Made by a program: the position numbers and the translations under genes
The notes under the pieces: generated by a model
The model's database searches: none
What the model saw: only the letters and a program-made list of their open reading frames with translations
What the model was told of the DNA's origin: nothing
In this document: positions 28,414-36,644 of the stretch, piece by piece
Layout of the letters: each line of letters starts with the position of its first letter
Numbering within the stretch: the stretch's first letter is position 1
NCBI RefSeq assembly: GCF_000424285.1
Contig: NZ_AUJP01000011.1
Coordinates: 62,001 to 126,000 of the forward strand
Origin: Butyrivibrio sp. MB2005
GTDB taxonomy: Bacteria; Bacillota; Clostridia; Lachnospirales; Lachnospiraceae
Direction: 5' to 3'
DNA length: 64,000 nucleotides

Positions 28414-29343
28414 CTATTTTATGATTAGGCTCGCTAAAATCGGGCAATATTGATATAGGAGTCTCCTTTGTTTTTTGTTCTGACAAGGTGTTGATCCAAG
28501 TTCTTTTTGGAGCATTCGAATCTGTTTTCTAAGATTGGATTTATCAGAACTTCCTTTATAGCTGGTTATTAGCGAGTACATACTAAATTCGAGTATATCA
28601 TTATAATTCTTATCTACAAAATCTGTATTTATGAGCTTTTTGATTGCATTAAATGCAGGTTTATAGATAAACTGGCCATCCTCGAAAAAGTTCTTTGTGG
28701 CAGTAGCCTGTGAGCTGTTTTGAATATAATGATATAGTGGTTTTGAAACATAAGCAAAGTTATAATCTGCATGAGAGAAAATTTCTGACTGAAAAAGCAG
28801 ATCTTCACACATTTTGATTTTTATATTAAAGGCATGTGTTTTAACTATTTTTGCTCTGAATAGTCTTGTAAAAAGAAAACCACGAATATTATCATCAGTA
28901 AACATTCCTTCTATTATTTTTGCAGAAGAAATAGGAGAATCATGATTTTCGGAATAAGGTGTTGTAATATCATCCTTATGGGTGAAATATCCGCAGATAC
29001 ATCCGTCGTAAGAACCGCTTGATATTGCATTCATCATTTCGTAGTACATATCAGGCTCAATATAATCATCTGCATCTAGAAAACTGATAAAGTCTCCGGT
29101 TGCTTCTCTTATACCAAGATTACGGGCAGCTGATACTCCACCATGCTCTTTTTTTAAATAACGTATATTTGAATTGTTTTGCGCGTAATCTTGTGCAATA
29201 GACACAGAGATATCATCGGAACCATCATCAATAAGGAGAATCTCATCAGGTACTAAAATGCCGGTTAGAATACTGTCCAGCATTATTTTTAATGCAGTAT
29301 TTGAATTATAAAATGGGATGATTGTTGTAATAGTATTATTCAT
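28414..29343 (-). CDS. Glycosyltransferase, GT2 family (minus strand)
   Basis: A 309-residue GT-A enzyme beginning ITTIIPFYNSNTALKIML, with EILLIDDGSDDISV and the metal motif SFLDADDYIEPD. It is the only glycosyltransferase of the locus on the minus strand. It has a good candidate promoter of its own at 29400-29429 and is followed by the GH16 gene. Its AT-rich composition and domain layout match the plus-strand GT2 paralogs. Its separate promoter suggests expression out of step with the main operon. Confidence 0.88.
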   Translation of the reverse strand: MNNTITTIIPFYNSNTALKIMLDSILTGILVPDEILLIDDGSDDISVSIAQDYAQNNSNIRYLKKEHGGVSAARNLGIREATGDFISFLDADDYIEPDMYYEMMNAISSGSYDGCICGYFTHKDDITTPYSENHDSPISSAKIIEGMFTDDNIRGFLFTRLFRAKIVKTHAFNIKIKMCEDLLFQSEIFSHADYNFAYVSKPLYHYIQNSSQATATKNFFEDGQFIYKPAFNAIKKLINTDFVDKNYNDILEFSMYSLITSYKGSSDKSNLRKQIRMLQKELGSTPCQNKKQRRLLYQYCPILASLIIK

Positions 29344-29399
29344 GATTATTTATCACTTTAATAAATTAGTGAGTGCTGATTTAGTTAGCTGCTTTTTAT

Positions 29400-29429
29400 A
29401 TGTTATTTCTCATCAAGTCAGATTGTCAA
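29400..29429 (-). promoter_or_regulatory. Minus-strand promoter for the GT2-GH16 pair
   Basis: Reading the minus strand, a perfect -35 TTGACA (complement of 29424-29429) is followed after 18 nt by TAACAT (complement of 29400-29405). The predicted leader is about 50 nt long before the GT2 start at 29343. The rest of the 29344-29561 spacer should hold a plus-strand promoter for the gene at 29562; a TAAAAT near 29480 is a weak candidate. Confidence 0.5.
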
Positions 29430-29561
29430 GGATGCGACTATATGGGAGCGCTGGTAGTTATTTATGGATTTTATATTGTTAAAATACATAGCAAAGGGTA
29501 AAATAAGACCGATTCTCTGAATTATAGAATAAATTATGAAAAATGAGAACCGGAGGCTTGG

Positions 29562-30506
29562 ATGAGTGAATTAATATCCGTTATTATGCCTGTTTATAAC
29601 TGTGAAAGCAGACTTGGCAGAACACTTGATTCTGTTGTCGGACAAACATATGAAAATATTGAGATTATTTTAGTAGATGATGGTTCTACAGATAAAACTC
29701 CAGACATCTGTGACGAATATAAACAAAAATATATGGATAAGATAGTGGTTAAGCATATTAGTAACTCAGGTGTTTCAGTAGCAAGAAACACAGGACTTGA
29801 TTTAGCTAATGGGAAATATATCGCATGGTGCGATGGCGATGATTTCATGGATCCTGAAATGGTTACGAGATTATATGGGAAAATAAGGGAGTATGATGCC
29901 GATATAGTTTGCGAATACTATGTTCTTCTTAAAGATGGCGTAGAAACTCTTCCTACAGTACCGGATAGGGACATTGTTTATGAAGGAGCATCGCATGTAA
30001 GAGTATTCGATAATTTCTTTGACAGCATTCATAGGGGCATGACAACTGTTCTGTGGGATAAGTTATATAAAAGAGAAGTCTTCGATAATATGAGATTTAA
30101 GCCGGGTGTGACTTATGAAGATAAGAGGCTGATGCATCACATTCTGGATAATGCGGGTAAAATTGTTTATCTTAATTCTTATGGATATACATATTACATA
30201 AGCAATGATGGAATTACAGGCACCCGAAGTTTCAAGACTGCCACAGGAGATTATGAAGCGGCAATTGACAGATATGAGTTTATTATAGGGAAAAATGATA
30301 CCAAATTAAGTTACCTGGTAACATATGATCTTCTTACCCTTATGGTATTTTATTACAGGGAGTGCATTGCCTGGAATGAGAAAGAAAAGGCTTCTGAGGT
30401 AAGGCACAAATTCAGAACAATATTTAAACTAAGCAATAAGAATCTGCGATTTAATAGAATTAAGGATAATATAAAGTTCACTTTGTTTTCACTTAATATA
30501 ATTTGA
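29562..30506 (+). CDS. Glycosyltransferase, GT2 family
   Basis: A 314-residue GT-A enzyme with a strong RBS (GGAGG) a few bases before the ATG. It begins ISVIMPVYNCESRLGRTL, then IILVDDGSTDKTP and an unusual metal motif AWCDGDDFMDPE, in which the common DSDD is DGDD. VTYEDKRLMHHIL is the later acidic block. It is the first plus-strand gene after the antisense interruption and so may head its own transcription unit with the glycerophosphotransferase and TagD genes downstream. Sugar specificity is unknown. Confidence 0.88.
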   Translation: MSELISVIMPVYNCESRLGRTLDSVVGQTYENIEIILVDDGSTDKTPDICDEYKQKYMDKIVVKHISNSGVSVARNTGLDLANGKYIAWCDGDDFMDPEMVTRLYGKIREYDADIVCEYYVLLKDGVETLPTVPDRDIVYEGASHVRVFDNFFDSIHRGMTTVLWDKLYKREVFDNMRFKPGVTYEDKRLMHHILDNAGKIVYLNSYGYTYYISNDGITGTRSFKTATGDYEAAIDRYEFIIGKNDTKLSYLVTYDLLTLMVFYYRECIAWNEKEKASEVRHKFRTIFKLSNKNLRFNRIKDNIKFTLFSLNII

Positions 30507-30583
30507 AAGCGATGAAGCATCCTTTATTCCTTAATAGAAATCATCGAATATGTTGGATAAATTGATAATTGGAGAAATGCTGT

Positions 30584-31864
30584 ATGCAAAGCATAAAAGA
30601 AAAACTTCCGCCTTCAATACGAAATGCAGGTAAGGCTGTGAAGTCATTTGGCAGATACTGTAAACTTACTTCCCGTCATAATGAGGGGGTTAAGGCTGTT
30701 AACCGAAAGAAGAAGGACAAGAGGACTATGATCTTTCTTGTAAATTTTCCTCAGGCCTGGAGCTCAGTTAAGAGTGTCTATGATGAAGCAAAAAAACAGG
30801 AAGATCTCAATGTAATAGTTTTTGCTGTTCCTCAGTATAAAGCCTTCGAAGATGACAGCATAAACATTGCAACAAAATATAACGATTCATATGAATTCTT
30901 AAAGATGGAAGGTATAGATGTAGTCAAAGCCAATACAGAGGATGGACATTGGATTGACCTTAGGAAATATGATCCAGATTACGTAATATATATGAGGTCA
31001 TACAATCAGTATACGCCTAAAATGTACAAGTCTTATAACGTTTGTAGATATGCTAAATGCTTTTATCTTCCGTATGCATATGGGATGTTGGGAGATAAGA
31101 TGCTTAATATTGTGCTTCCTGAGAACTTTACATACACAATGCATAGAATCTTTTTTGCAAATGAATCCAGAAAAAATGCGTATGCCAAGGAGCAGCCTTT
31201 CTATAGAAGGGAGTTTGTAAATAACAGATTAAAGTTTCTTGGATTTTCAAGATTTGATATGTTTAAGAGCTCTGTTGCCAAACGTAATTATGATGAGAGG
31301 GAGTATACAGTTGCATGGATGCCAAGATGGGCTACAGATGATAAGCCTGATCAGAAGCCAAGTCATTTTATGACATTCTATAAGGAATTCCTTAATTACT
31401 TTTATGAACATACAGATGTTAAGCTGATAATAAGACCTCATCCCTTAATGTTTTCAAGTTATATTTCAAATGGCATTATGACTGAGGAAGAGGTTAATTC
31501 TTTTAAAAAGAAATGCAAAGAAGCATCGAATATTGAGATAGATGAAAGAAAAGATTATTCTGTAACACTTGAAGAAGCAGATCTTTTGATAGCTGATTAC
31601 ACGTCACTTATTGCTGAATTTTATATTATGGGTAAGCCTATTATATATTGTGATACGGCAGATAATCTTAATGAAGAAGGTAATAAGATCTGTGCAACTA
31701 CATATAATGCGGATGACTTTGGCGAGATTGTTAAGTACATTGAACTTTTGAAATCTGGTCATGATAGTAAGCAGACGATCAGGAATAATGTTATAAAAGA
31801 ACTTCTTCCCGGAAAAACCGGGGAGATTGGTAAGGCAATTTTTGAGGAAATTATAAATAGCTGA
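30584..31864 (+). CDS. CDP-glycerol glycerophosphotransferase-family protein
   Basis: A protein of about 426 residues of the TagB/TagF family. It shows TVAWMPRWATDD, LIIRPHPLMF and near the end LLIADYTSLIAEFYIMGKPIIYCD, the conserved nucleotide-binding and acidic elements. I chose ATG 30584 because GGAG (30571-30574) sits 9 nt upstream; the frame also allows a TTG at 30569. There is no clear membrane helix; a basic N-terminus could give peripheral attachment. The TagD-like gene that would make its donor starts 24 nt downstream, which supports phosphoglycerol transfer. Confidence 0.85.
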   Translation: MQSIKEKLPPSIRNAGKAVKSFGRYCKLTSRHNEGVKAVNRKKKDKRTMIFLVNFPQAWSSVKSVYDEAKKQEDLNVIVFAVPQYKAFEDDSINIATKYNDSYEFLKMEGIDVVKANTEDGHWIDLRKYDPDYVIYMRSYNQYTPKMYKSYNVCRYAKCFYLPYAYGMLGDKMLNIVLPENFTYTMHRIFFANESRKNAYAKEQPFYRREFVNNRLKFLGFSRFDMFKSSVAKRNYDEREYTVAWMPRWATDDKPDQKPSHFMTFYKEFLNYFYEHTDVKLIIRPHPLMFSSYISNGIMTEEEVNSFKKKCKEASNIEIDERKDYSVTLEEADLLIADYTSLIAEFYIMGKPIIYCDTADNLNEEGNKICATTYNADDFGEIVKYIELLKSGHDSKQTIRNNVIKELLPGKTGEIGKAIFEEIINS

Positions 31865-31888
31865 TTTAAGAGAGGAAATGGAATAACA

Positions 31889-32317
31889 ATGAAGCAATAT
31901 AAGATTGGTTATACTCAGGGAGTTTTTGATATGTTCCATATCGGACATCTGAATCTGATAAACCATGCAAAAGAATTCTGTGATTTCCTAATTGTAGGCG
32001 TAAACTCTGACAAACTGGTTGAAGAATATAAGAAAAAAAGAACTGTGATCAACCAGGAAGAAAGGGCAATAATAGTTGCTAACCTGAAAGCTGTTGATGA
32101 GGTTATTATTGTAAACTCTCTAGATAAAGAAGAGATACTTAAGGGTATTCATTTTGATGCAGTATTTATTGGCGATGACTGGAAAGGAAGCCCTCGATGG
32201 AATGCTACAGAAGAAGCCCTAGCAAAACATGGGGTTGATGTTATTTATCTGAAACATACGGATGGAATAAGTAGTACTATACTCAGAGTTCTTGAAGAAA
32301 ACTCGATAAAGGATTGA
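31889..32317 (+). CDS. tagD: Glycerol-3-phosphate cytidylyltransferase (TagD-like)
   Basis: A 142-residue nucleotidyltransferase that would make CDP-glycerol from CTP and sn-glycerol-3-phosphate. The length and motifs fit TagD/GCT: GVFDMFHIGHLNLI with the HIGH signature, RTVINQEERAIIV, FIGDDWKGSPRWN and the C-terminal ISSTILR. Ethanolamine-phosphate or other cytidylyltransferases share the fold, but RWNATEE and the short length favour the glycerol enzyme. It supplies the donor for the three glycerophosphotransferase-like genes in this locus. A GAGAGGAAATGG region upstream provides the RBS. Confidence 0.88.
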   Translation: MKQYKIGYTQGVFDMFHIGHLNLINHAKEFCDFLIVGVNSDKLVEEYKKKRTVINQEERAIIVANLKAVDEVIIVNSLDKEEILKGIHFDAVFIGDDWKGSPRWNATEEALAKHGVDVIYLKHTDGISSTILRVLEENSIKD

Positions 32318-33276
32318 TGAAAATGAGTATAAAAGTAAGTGTAATTGTAGCAACATACAATCAGGAGAAATATATAAGACATACTCTTGAGAGTATTGTG
32401 GCTCAAAAAACGAATTTTGCTTTTGAGGTTTTGGTTGGTGATGACTGTTCAACTGATGGAACAGCAGAGATTGTTAATGAGTTTGCAGAAAAATATCCGG
32501 ATATCATAATTCCATATTTAAGAGAAAAAAATCTGGGTATATATGGTAATATTCCTGAACTATTGACTCATGCAAAGGGAGAATTTATAGCGATTATAGA
32601 AGGCGATGACTATTGGATAGATGATTATAAGCTTCAAAAACAAGCGGACTTTCTTGATAAGAACAAAGATTATAATGCATGTTATGGAAAGTGTATTATC
32701 GTAGATGATGATGAAGTTCGCCATCCCGAAATAGAGGCATATAACATATTTAAATCTGATCTCGGAGACTATACAATTGAAGAATTTGAAAAGTATATTC
32801 TTCCCGGTCAGACTGCCACATCCATGTTTAGAGTTCTGGATTATACAGAAATAATGAATAAATTTCAGAAAGCAAATGTTGATGTGAGTAGAATGGCAGA
32901 CATTGATATGGTTCTATGTATGCTGGGTTGCGGGAAAACATATAATTTCGGAGAAGAGTTTGCTGCTTACCGAAGAATGATGAATATTGAGAGTGGATCA
33001 TGGTCTTCTCAAAATGATTATTATAGTTTGAAAAACTTAATGCAGTATCTTGATGGCTTGAAAAGGATGGAAAAGATGGCTGCAGCTCTGGAACTTAAGC
33101 TTAACTTTGATTCCAGAAGAGATTATGAGTTGGATAAGCTATACAAAAACCTGAATTTGTTTTCAAGGGAAGAAATAAAAGCGATTAAAGAAAAACTCAA
33201 GGCTGATTACAATGCACCTTCAGGTTTCTATATTAGTAATTTTAAACTATGGATTAAATCAGTGATGATGGATTAA
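32317..33276 (+). CDS. Glycosyltransferase, GT2 family
   Basis: A protein of about 319 residues beginning VSVIVATYNQEKYIRHTL, with VLVGDDCSTDGTAEI and the metal motif IIEGDDYWIDDYKLQKQ, a pattern typical of a GT2 subgroup that often ends in GDDYW. The stop of tagD and this ATG overlap as TGATG, indicating coupling; ATG 32323 with a better-spaced AAAGG is also possible. This subgroup differs from the other GT2 proteins here (GDD instead of DSDD), so a different sugar is likely. Its identity is not known. Confidence 0.87.
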   Translation: MKMSIKVSVIVATYNQEKYIRHTLESIVAQKTNFAFEVLVGDDCSTDGTAEIVNEFAEKYPDIIIPYLREKNLGIYGNIPELLTHAKGEFIAIIEGDDYWIDDYKLQKQADFLDKNKDYNACYGKCIIVDDDEVRHPEIEAYNIFKSDLGDYTIEEFEKYILPGQTATSMFRVLDYTEIMNKFQKANVDVSRMADIDMVLCMLGCGKTYNFGEEFAAYRRMMNIESGSWSSQNDYYSLKNLMQYLDGLKRMEKMAAALELKLNFDSRRDYELDKLYKNLNLFSREEIKAIKEKLKADYNAPSGFYISNFKLWIKSVMMD

Positions 33277-33350
33277 AAGATTCATAGAAGCAAAATAAAA
33301 TTCTTAAAATAACAAGTTGGAAATGCTTTTTACATGATTAGAGGTATATA

Positions 33351-34574
33351 TTGGATAAGATTTTGTTTTTAGGAGATAACGTACATACTGCACAATTGAT
33401 ATTAGCTGCTAGAAATAAAGGTATATATACCATAATAACTGATAATAGAGCTGCTGAAGAATCAAAATCGAAACAACTGGCTGACGAGTGCTGGGATATA
33501 AGCGTTATGGATTTTGATGCATTAGAAAAAAGGTCAAAGGATGTTGGAATAAATGGTATATCATGTGGTGCAAGCGAAGTATGTTCAGGAGCAGTTCGAG
33601 AATTATGTAGACGCTTAAATCTTCCATTCTGGGTTGGAGATAAGGCATGGGAATACACCAATGATAAGAGAAAATTTAAAGAGATATGCAAGGAGTGTGG
33701 TCTGCCGGTTGCTAAAGACTATAAACTGAATATTGATTTCAATGAAAAAGATTTCTCAGAAATAGAATATCCGGTTGTTGTAAAACCGGTAGATAGTTGT
33801 TCCAGTATTGGAATGCATATATGTTCGAACAAAGAAGAATTAGTAGATGGATATAGAGATGCATACTCGAAGTCCATGTCGAAAAAAGTAATTGTTGAGA
33901 AATATATTTCAGGATTGCAGGTGAGCTTGATATATCTCTTTTCGAAAGGAAGACCGATTTTCTTTACCGCATTCGATTCATATGGAGATCAACTTGATAG
34001 ACACCCAATGATCTTTGGGGCTAATCCGACATCATATTCCAGAAAGCTGCAAGATGAATGGGAAATACCTTTGCAAATGCTATTTCAAAAGTTGGAATGT
34101 AATAGTGGTATAGGATTTGTACAAATACTTGCTAATGATGATGAAGCTGCAGTTATGGAGATGAATTACAGACTTCCCGGTAGTCATTTTATAAATGAAT
34201 TAATCTTGCATGAACATATGATTAGAAGCTCATTAAGCAGAGATGTAGAATATGATATTAAGGCTTTAACTAATAATGAAAAGAATAATCAATCGTTTAT
34301 TTATTTTATATGGTTAAAACCCGGAAAAATAGGCTGTATTGATGGGATAGATATAATTTGTGAGAATATTCCGGTAATTGAAATGAATGACATTAAGAAA
34401 GTCGGGGATATAATACAGGATAATAGCGGTATGAGACAGATATTAACCGGAATAGTATTTTCATCAGAAAAGCGTAACGTTGCTGGTAAAATTGATTTTA
34501 TAAATAAGCACATTAAAGTTGAAGATGAGCTGGGTAATGATATGGTTTATAGATATGAATATAAAGAGTTTTGA
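33351..34574 (+). CDS. ATP-grasp domain protein (carboxylate-amine/thiol ligase-like)
   Basis: A 407-residue protein starting at TTG, with AGAGG 7 nt upstream. An N-terminal pre-ATP-grasp Rossmann region (ILFLGDNVHTAQLILAARNKG) is followed by ATP-grasp elements: YPVVVKPVDSCSSIGMHIC for nucleotide binding, VIVEKYISG, and the metal-binding VMEMNYRLPGSHFINELI. Such enzymes form amide or ester bonds by way of acyl-phosphates. In a polysaccharide locus it may attach an amino acid or similar group to a sugar. It stands 21 nt before a WbqC-like gene. The substrate is unknown. Confidence 0.8.
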   Translation: MDKILFLGDNVHTAQLILAARNKGIYTIITDNRAAEESKSKQLADECWDISVMDFDALEKRSKDVGINGISCGASEVCSGAVRELCRRLNLPFWVGDKAWEYTNDKRKFKEICKECGLPVAKDYKLNIDFNEKDFSEIEYPVVVKPVDSCSSIGMHICSNKEELVDGYRDAYSKSMSKKVIVEKYISGLQVSLIYLFSKGRPIFFTAFDSYGDQLDRHPMIFGANPTSYSRKLQDEWEIPLQMLFQKLECNSGIGFVQILANDDEAAVMEMNYRLPGSHFINELILHEHMIRSSLSRDVEYDIKALTNNEKNNQSFIYFIWLKPGKIGCIDGIDIICENIPVIEMNDIKKVGDIIQDNSGMRQILTGIVFSSEKRNVAGKIDFINKHIKVEDELGNDMVYRYEYKEF

Positions 34575-34595
34575 TTGATCAAGAGGTGTTGCTTT

Positions 34596-35348
34596 ATGAA
34601 AGTTGGAGTAATGCAGCCATATTTTTTTCCGTACATTGGATATTGGCAATTGATGAATGTAGTCGATGAATATGTTATTGTAGATGACATAAATTATATT
34701 AAAAACGGATATATAAATAGGAATTCCATACTATATGATGGTGAATCGCTAAAATTTGGGATTCCGTTGAGAAAGGCATCTCAAAACAAATATATATGTG
34801 ACCATGAACATGGGCTTGATAATGATGGTGTTAACAAATTGCTAAAAACATTGAAAACCAGCTATGCGAAGGCTCCATATTTTGAGAATACCTATAATCA
34901 TGTTGCAAAAATTCTGGAATTTGGGTTGACTGATGATGGACGCAATCTTGCGGATTTTCTTGAGAATTCGATTCGCTGTACAGCTTCTAAACTTGGCATT
35001 ACAACACCTATATTAAGATCGTCAACACAAGCCAAATTGGATGCAGAATATAAGAGAGAATATAAGGTTGTTGCTTATTGTAAACAGAGAAATGCTGATG
35101 AATACTATAATGCCATAGGTGGAACAAAGCTTTATTTCCAGAAATTTTTTGAAGAGAATGGCATTTCGTTGAGCTTTGTTAAGACAAATGAGAACCTATC
35201 ATATAAGCAGTTTACAGATAATTTTGTGCCAAATTTGTCTATTATAGATGTAATGATGTTCTGTTCGCCGGAGCAGATCAGTGATTTACTGACACAGTTC
35301 ACTTTGGTAAAGGGGTATTATTCACCTGAAGATATACCGGCCGATTAG
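34596..35348 (+). CDS. WbqC-family protein
   Basis: A 250-residue protein that begins VGVMQPYFFPYIGYWQLMN, the diagnostic N-terminus of the WbqC family. Further family features are EYVIVDDINYIKNGYINRN and CKQRNADEYYNAIGG. I chose ATG 34596 because AGAGGTG sits 7 nt upstream; the frame opens at a TTG at 34575. WbqC proteins are common in O-antigen and capsule loci and are thought to take part in making modified amino sugars, but no reaction is firmly known. It is the last gene of the locus, and no terminator is evident before the rpsU promoter. Confidence 0.88.
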   Translation: MKVGVMQPYFFPYIGYWQLMNVVDEYVIVDDINYIKNGYINRNSILYDGESLKFGIPLRKASQNKYICDHEHGLDNDGVNKLLKTLKTSYAKAPYFENTYNHVAKILEFGLTDDGRNLADFLENSIRCTASKLGITTPILRSSTQAKLDAEYKREYKVVAYCKQRNADEYYNAIGGTKLYFQKFFEENGISLSFVKTNENLSYKQFTDNFVPNLSIIDVMMFCSPEQISDLLTQFTLVKGYYSPEDIPAD

Positions 35349-35375
35349 AGAATTCAATAAAATGTTAAATTCTTC

Positions 35376-35403
35376 TTGACGCCACAGAAATATATGATAT
35401 AAT
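35376..35403 (+). promoter_or_regulatory. Strong sigma-A promoter of rpsU
   Basis: TTGACG (35376-35381) and TATAAT (35398-35403) are spaced 16 nt apart. The predicted leader of about 85 nt contains short complementary ACCC/GGGT segments (around 35430-35472) and a strong purine-rich RBS (AAGGGAGGG, 35477-35485). This is the best-looking promoter in the window, as expected for a ribosomal protein gene. Confidence 0.8.
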
Positions 35404-35495
35404 TTGTAATGTTATGTGGGCATTAGCCTAAAACAACATAGCAAATAACCCTGAACCCCGTTAAGGAAGGGTCTGAAGGGAGGGTAAGAGTAGAG

Positions 35496-35672
35496 ATGTC
35501 AACAGTAATAGTTAAAGAAAACGAGACTTTAGACAGCGCGCTTCGTCGCTTTAAGAGAAGCTGTGCAAAGGCTGGTATCCAGCAGGAGATTCGTAAAAGA
35601 GAACATTACGAGAAGCCAAGCGTAAAGCGTAAGAAGAAGTCTGAAGCAGCAAGAAAACGTAAATATAATTAA
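35496..35672 (+). CDS. rpsU: 30S ribosomal protein S21
   Basis: This is a 58-residue protein. The translation begins [19 protein letters not shown] and ends in a basic tail ([13 protein letters not shown]). Both match bacterial S21, which helps the 30S subunit pair with the mRNA leader. Length, the [20 protein letters not shown] core and the isolated promoter-gene-terminator layout agree with the family. GGGAGGG lies 10 nt upstream of the ATG. It acts in the cytoplasm on the small ribosomal subunit. Confidence 0.97.
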   Translation: MSTVIVKENETLDSALRRFKRSCAKAGIQQEIRKREHYEKPSVKRKKKSEAARKRKYN

Positions 35673-35683
35673 TCAAAATTGAG

Positions 35684-35717
35684 AAGTCCTTGGTTATTTT
35701 TAATCAAGGACTTTTTT
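35684..35717 (+). terminator. Intrinsic terminator after rpsU
   Basis: AAGTCCTTGGTT (35684-35695) pairs with AATCAAGGACTT (35702-35713) with one G-T pair, followed by a run of T. The next gene starts only about 12 nt after the T-run, so the terminator also controls read-through into the metallophosphoesterase. Confidence 0.85.
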
Positions 35718-35728
35718 ATCGGAATCTT

Positions 35729-36604
35729 ATGACAATAAAAATTATACTTATTGCGCTGCTACTGATAATTGCCGCAGTAATAGCAATCATATACCACGAT
35801 ATGACTCATTTTGTGGTAAGAGAATATGAAATTCATTCGGATAAAATTGAAAAAGATGCTGTTTTCTGTTTGCTTTCCGATCTCCATGAGAAGGATTATG
35901 GGGATGGTAACAGAGCATTAATTGAGGCAATAGACTCAGCTCATCCGGATATGGTTCTGATGGCAGGAGATATGATAACCGGTCAGAATTCGCATCATAA
36001 ACTCAATCCTGAGCCTGTTTTGTCTATTATTCGCAAGATAGTAGATAAATATCCTGTTTATGCGGCTAACGGTAATCATGAGTATAAGACCTGGGCTATA
36101 GGAGGCGAGGGAGAAGAAGCTTATCTGAATTATGAAAAGGTGCTGACAGATCTTGGCGTTGTGCTTCTTAGAAATACAGGCACTTATCTTGAAGAATACA
36201 ATATGGAGATACATGGTCTTGAGACCAGCTATGAGTACTTTAAGAAGTTCTTTAAGGCCCAAATGGATGTTGACTATATTAATGGATTTTTCGGAGTGCC
36301 CTGCAGCGAGAGATATCAGCTTTTGATTGCTCATAATCCCATTTATTTTGAAGAATATTGTAAGTGGGGTGCTGATCTTACGGTTTCGGGACATGTTCAT
36401 GGTGGGATAGCGAGACTTCCGTTTCTTGGCGGAGTGTTATCGCCGGCACTTATGCTTTTTCCTAAGTATGATGGCGGACTTTTTAAGAATGGTGATAAAT
36501 ACATGGTTCTTAGCCGTGGGCTTGGAATGCACACTGTTCCTATAAGATTTAATAATCCGGGTGAATTGTGCGTTATAAGAGTTAAGTCAGATAAGAAAAG
36601 CTGA
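35729..36604 (+). CDS. Membrane-anchored metallophosphoesterase (YkuE-like)
   Basis: A protein of about 291 residues with an N-terminal membrane helix (about residues 3-22) and a calcineurin-like phosphoesterase domain. All metal-binding motifs are present in order: LLSDLHE, MAGDMITG, ANGNHEY, LIAHNP and VSGHVHGG. The frame opens further upstream, but that would place the start inside the rpsU terminator, so ATG 35729 is preferred. Related YkuE-type enzymes act at the membrane, some on lipids such as UDP-diacylglucosamine analogues; the substrate here is not known. Expression may depend on read-through from rpsU, since no promoter fits the 12-nt gap. Confidence 0.88.
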   Translation: MTIKIILIALLLIIAAVIAIIYHDMTHFVVREYEIHSDKIEKDAVFCLLSDLHEKDYGDGNRALIEAIDSAHPDMVLMAGDMITGQNSHHKLNPEPVLSIIRKIVDKYPVYAANGNHEYKTWAIGGEGEEAYLNYEKVLTDLGVVLLRNTGTYLEEYNMEIHGLETSYEYFKKFFKAQMDVDYINGFFGVPCSERYQLLIAHNPIYFEEYCKWGADLTVSGHVHGGIARLPFLGGVLSPALMLFPKYDGGLFKNGDKYMVLSRGLGMHTVPIRFNNPGELCVIRVKSDKKS

Positions 36605-36644
36605 TGCGTATTACCTGAAAATATGATTTTTTTGTGAGGAGTAT

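Noticed and set aside
2086..35348. Mobile-element origin of the polysaccharide locus
   Set aside because: No transposase, integrase, direct repeats or tRNA are present at its edges. Its AT-rich composition is common for such loci and does not prove transfer.
35690..35728. Upstream start of the metallophosphoesterase at 35690
   Set aside because: It would place the coding start inside the rpsU terminator stem, and translation of that part adds no family sequence.
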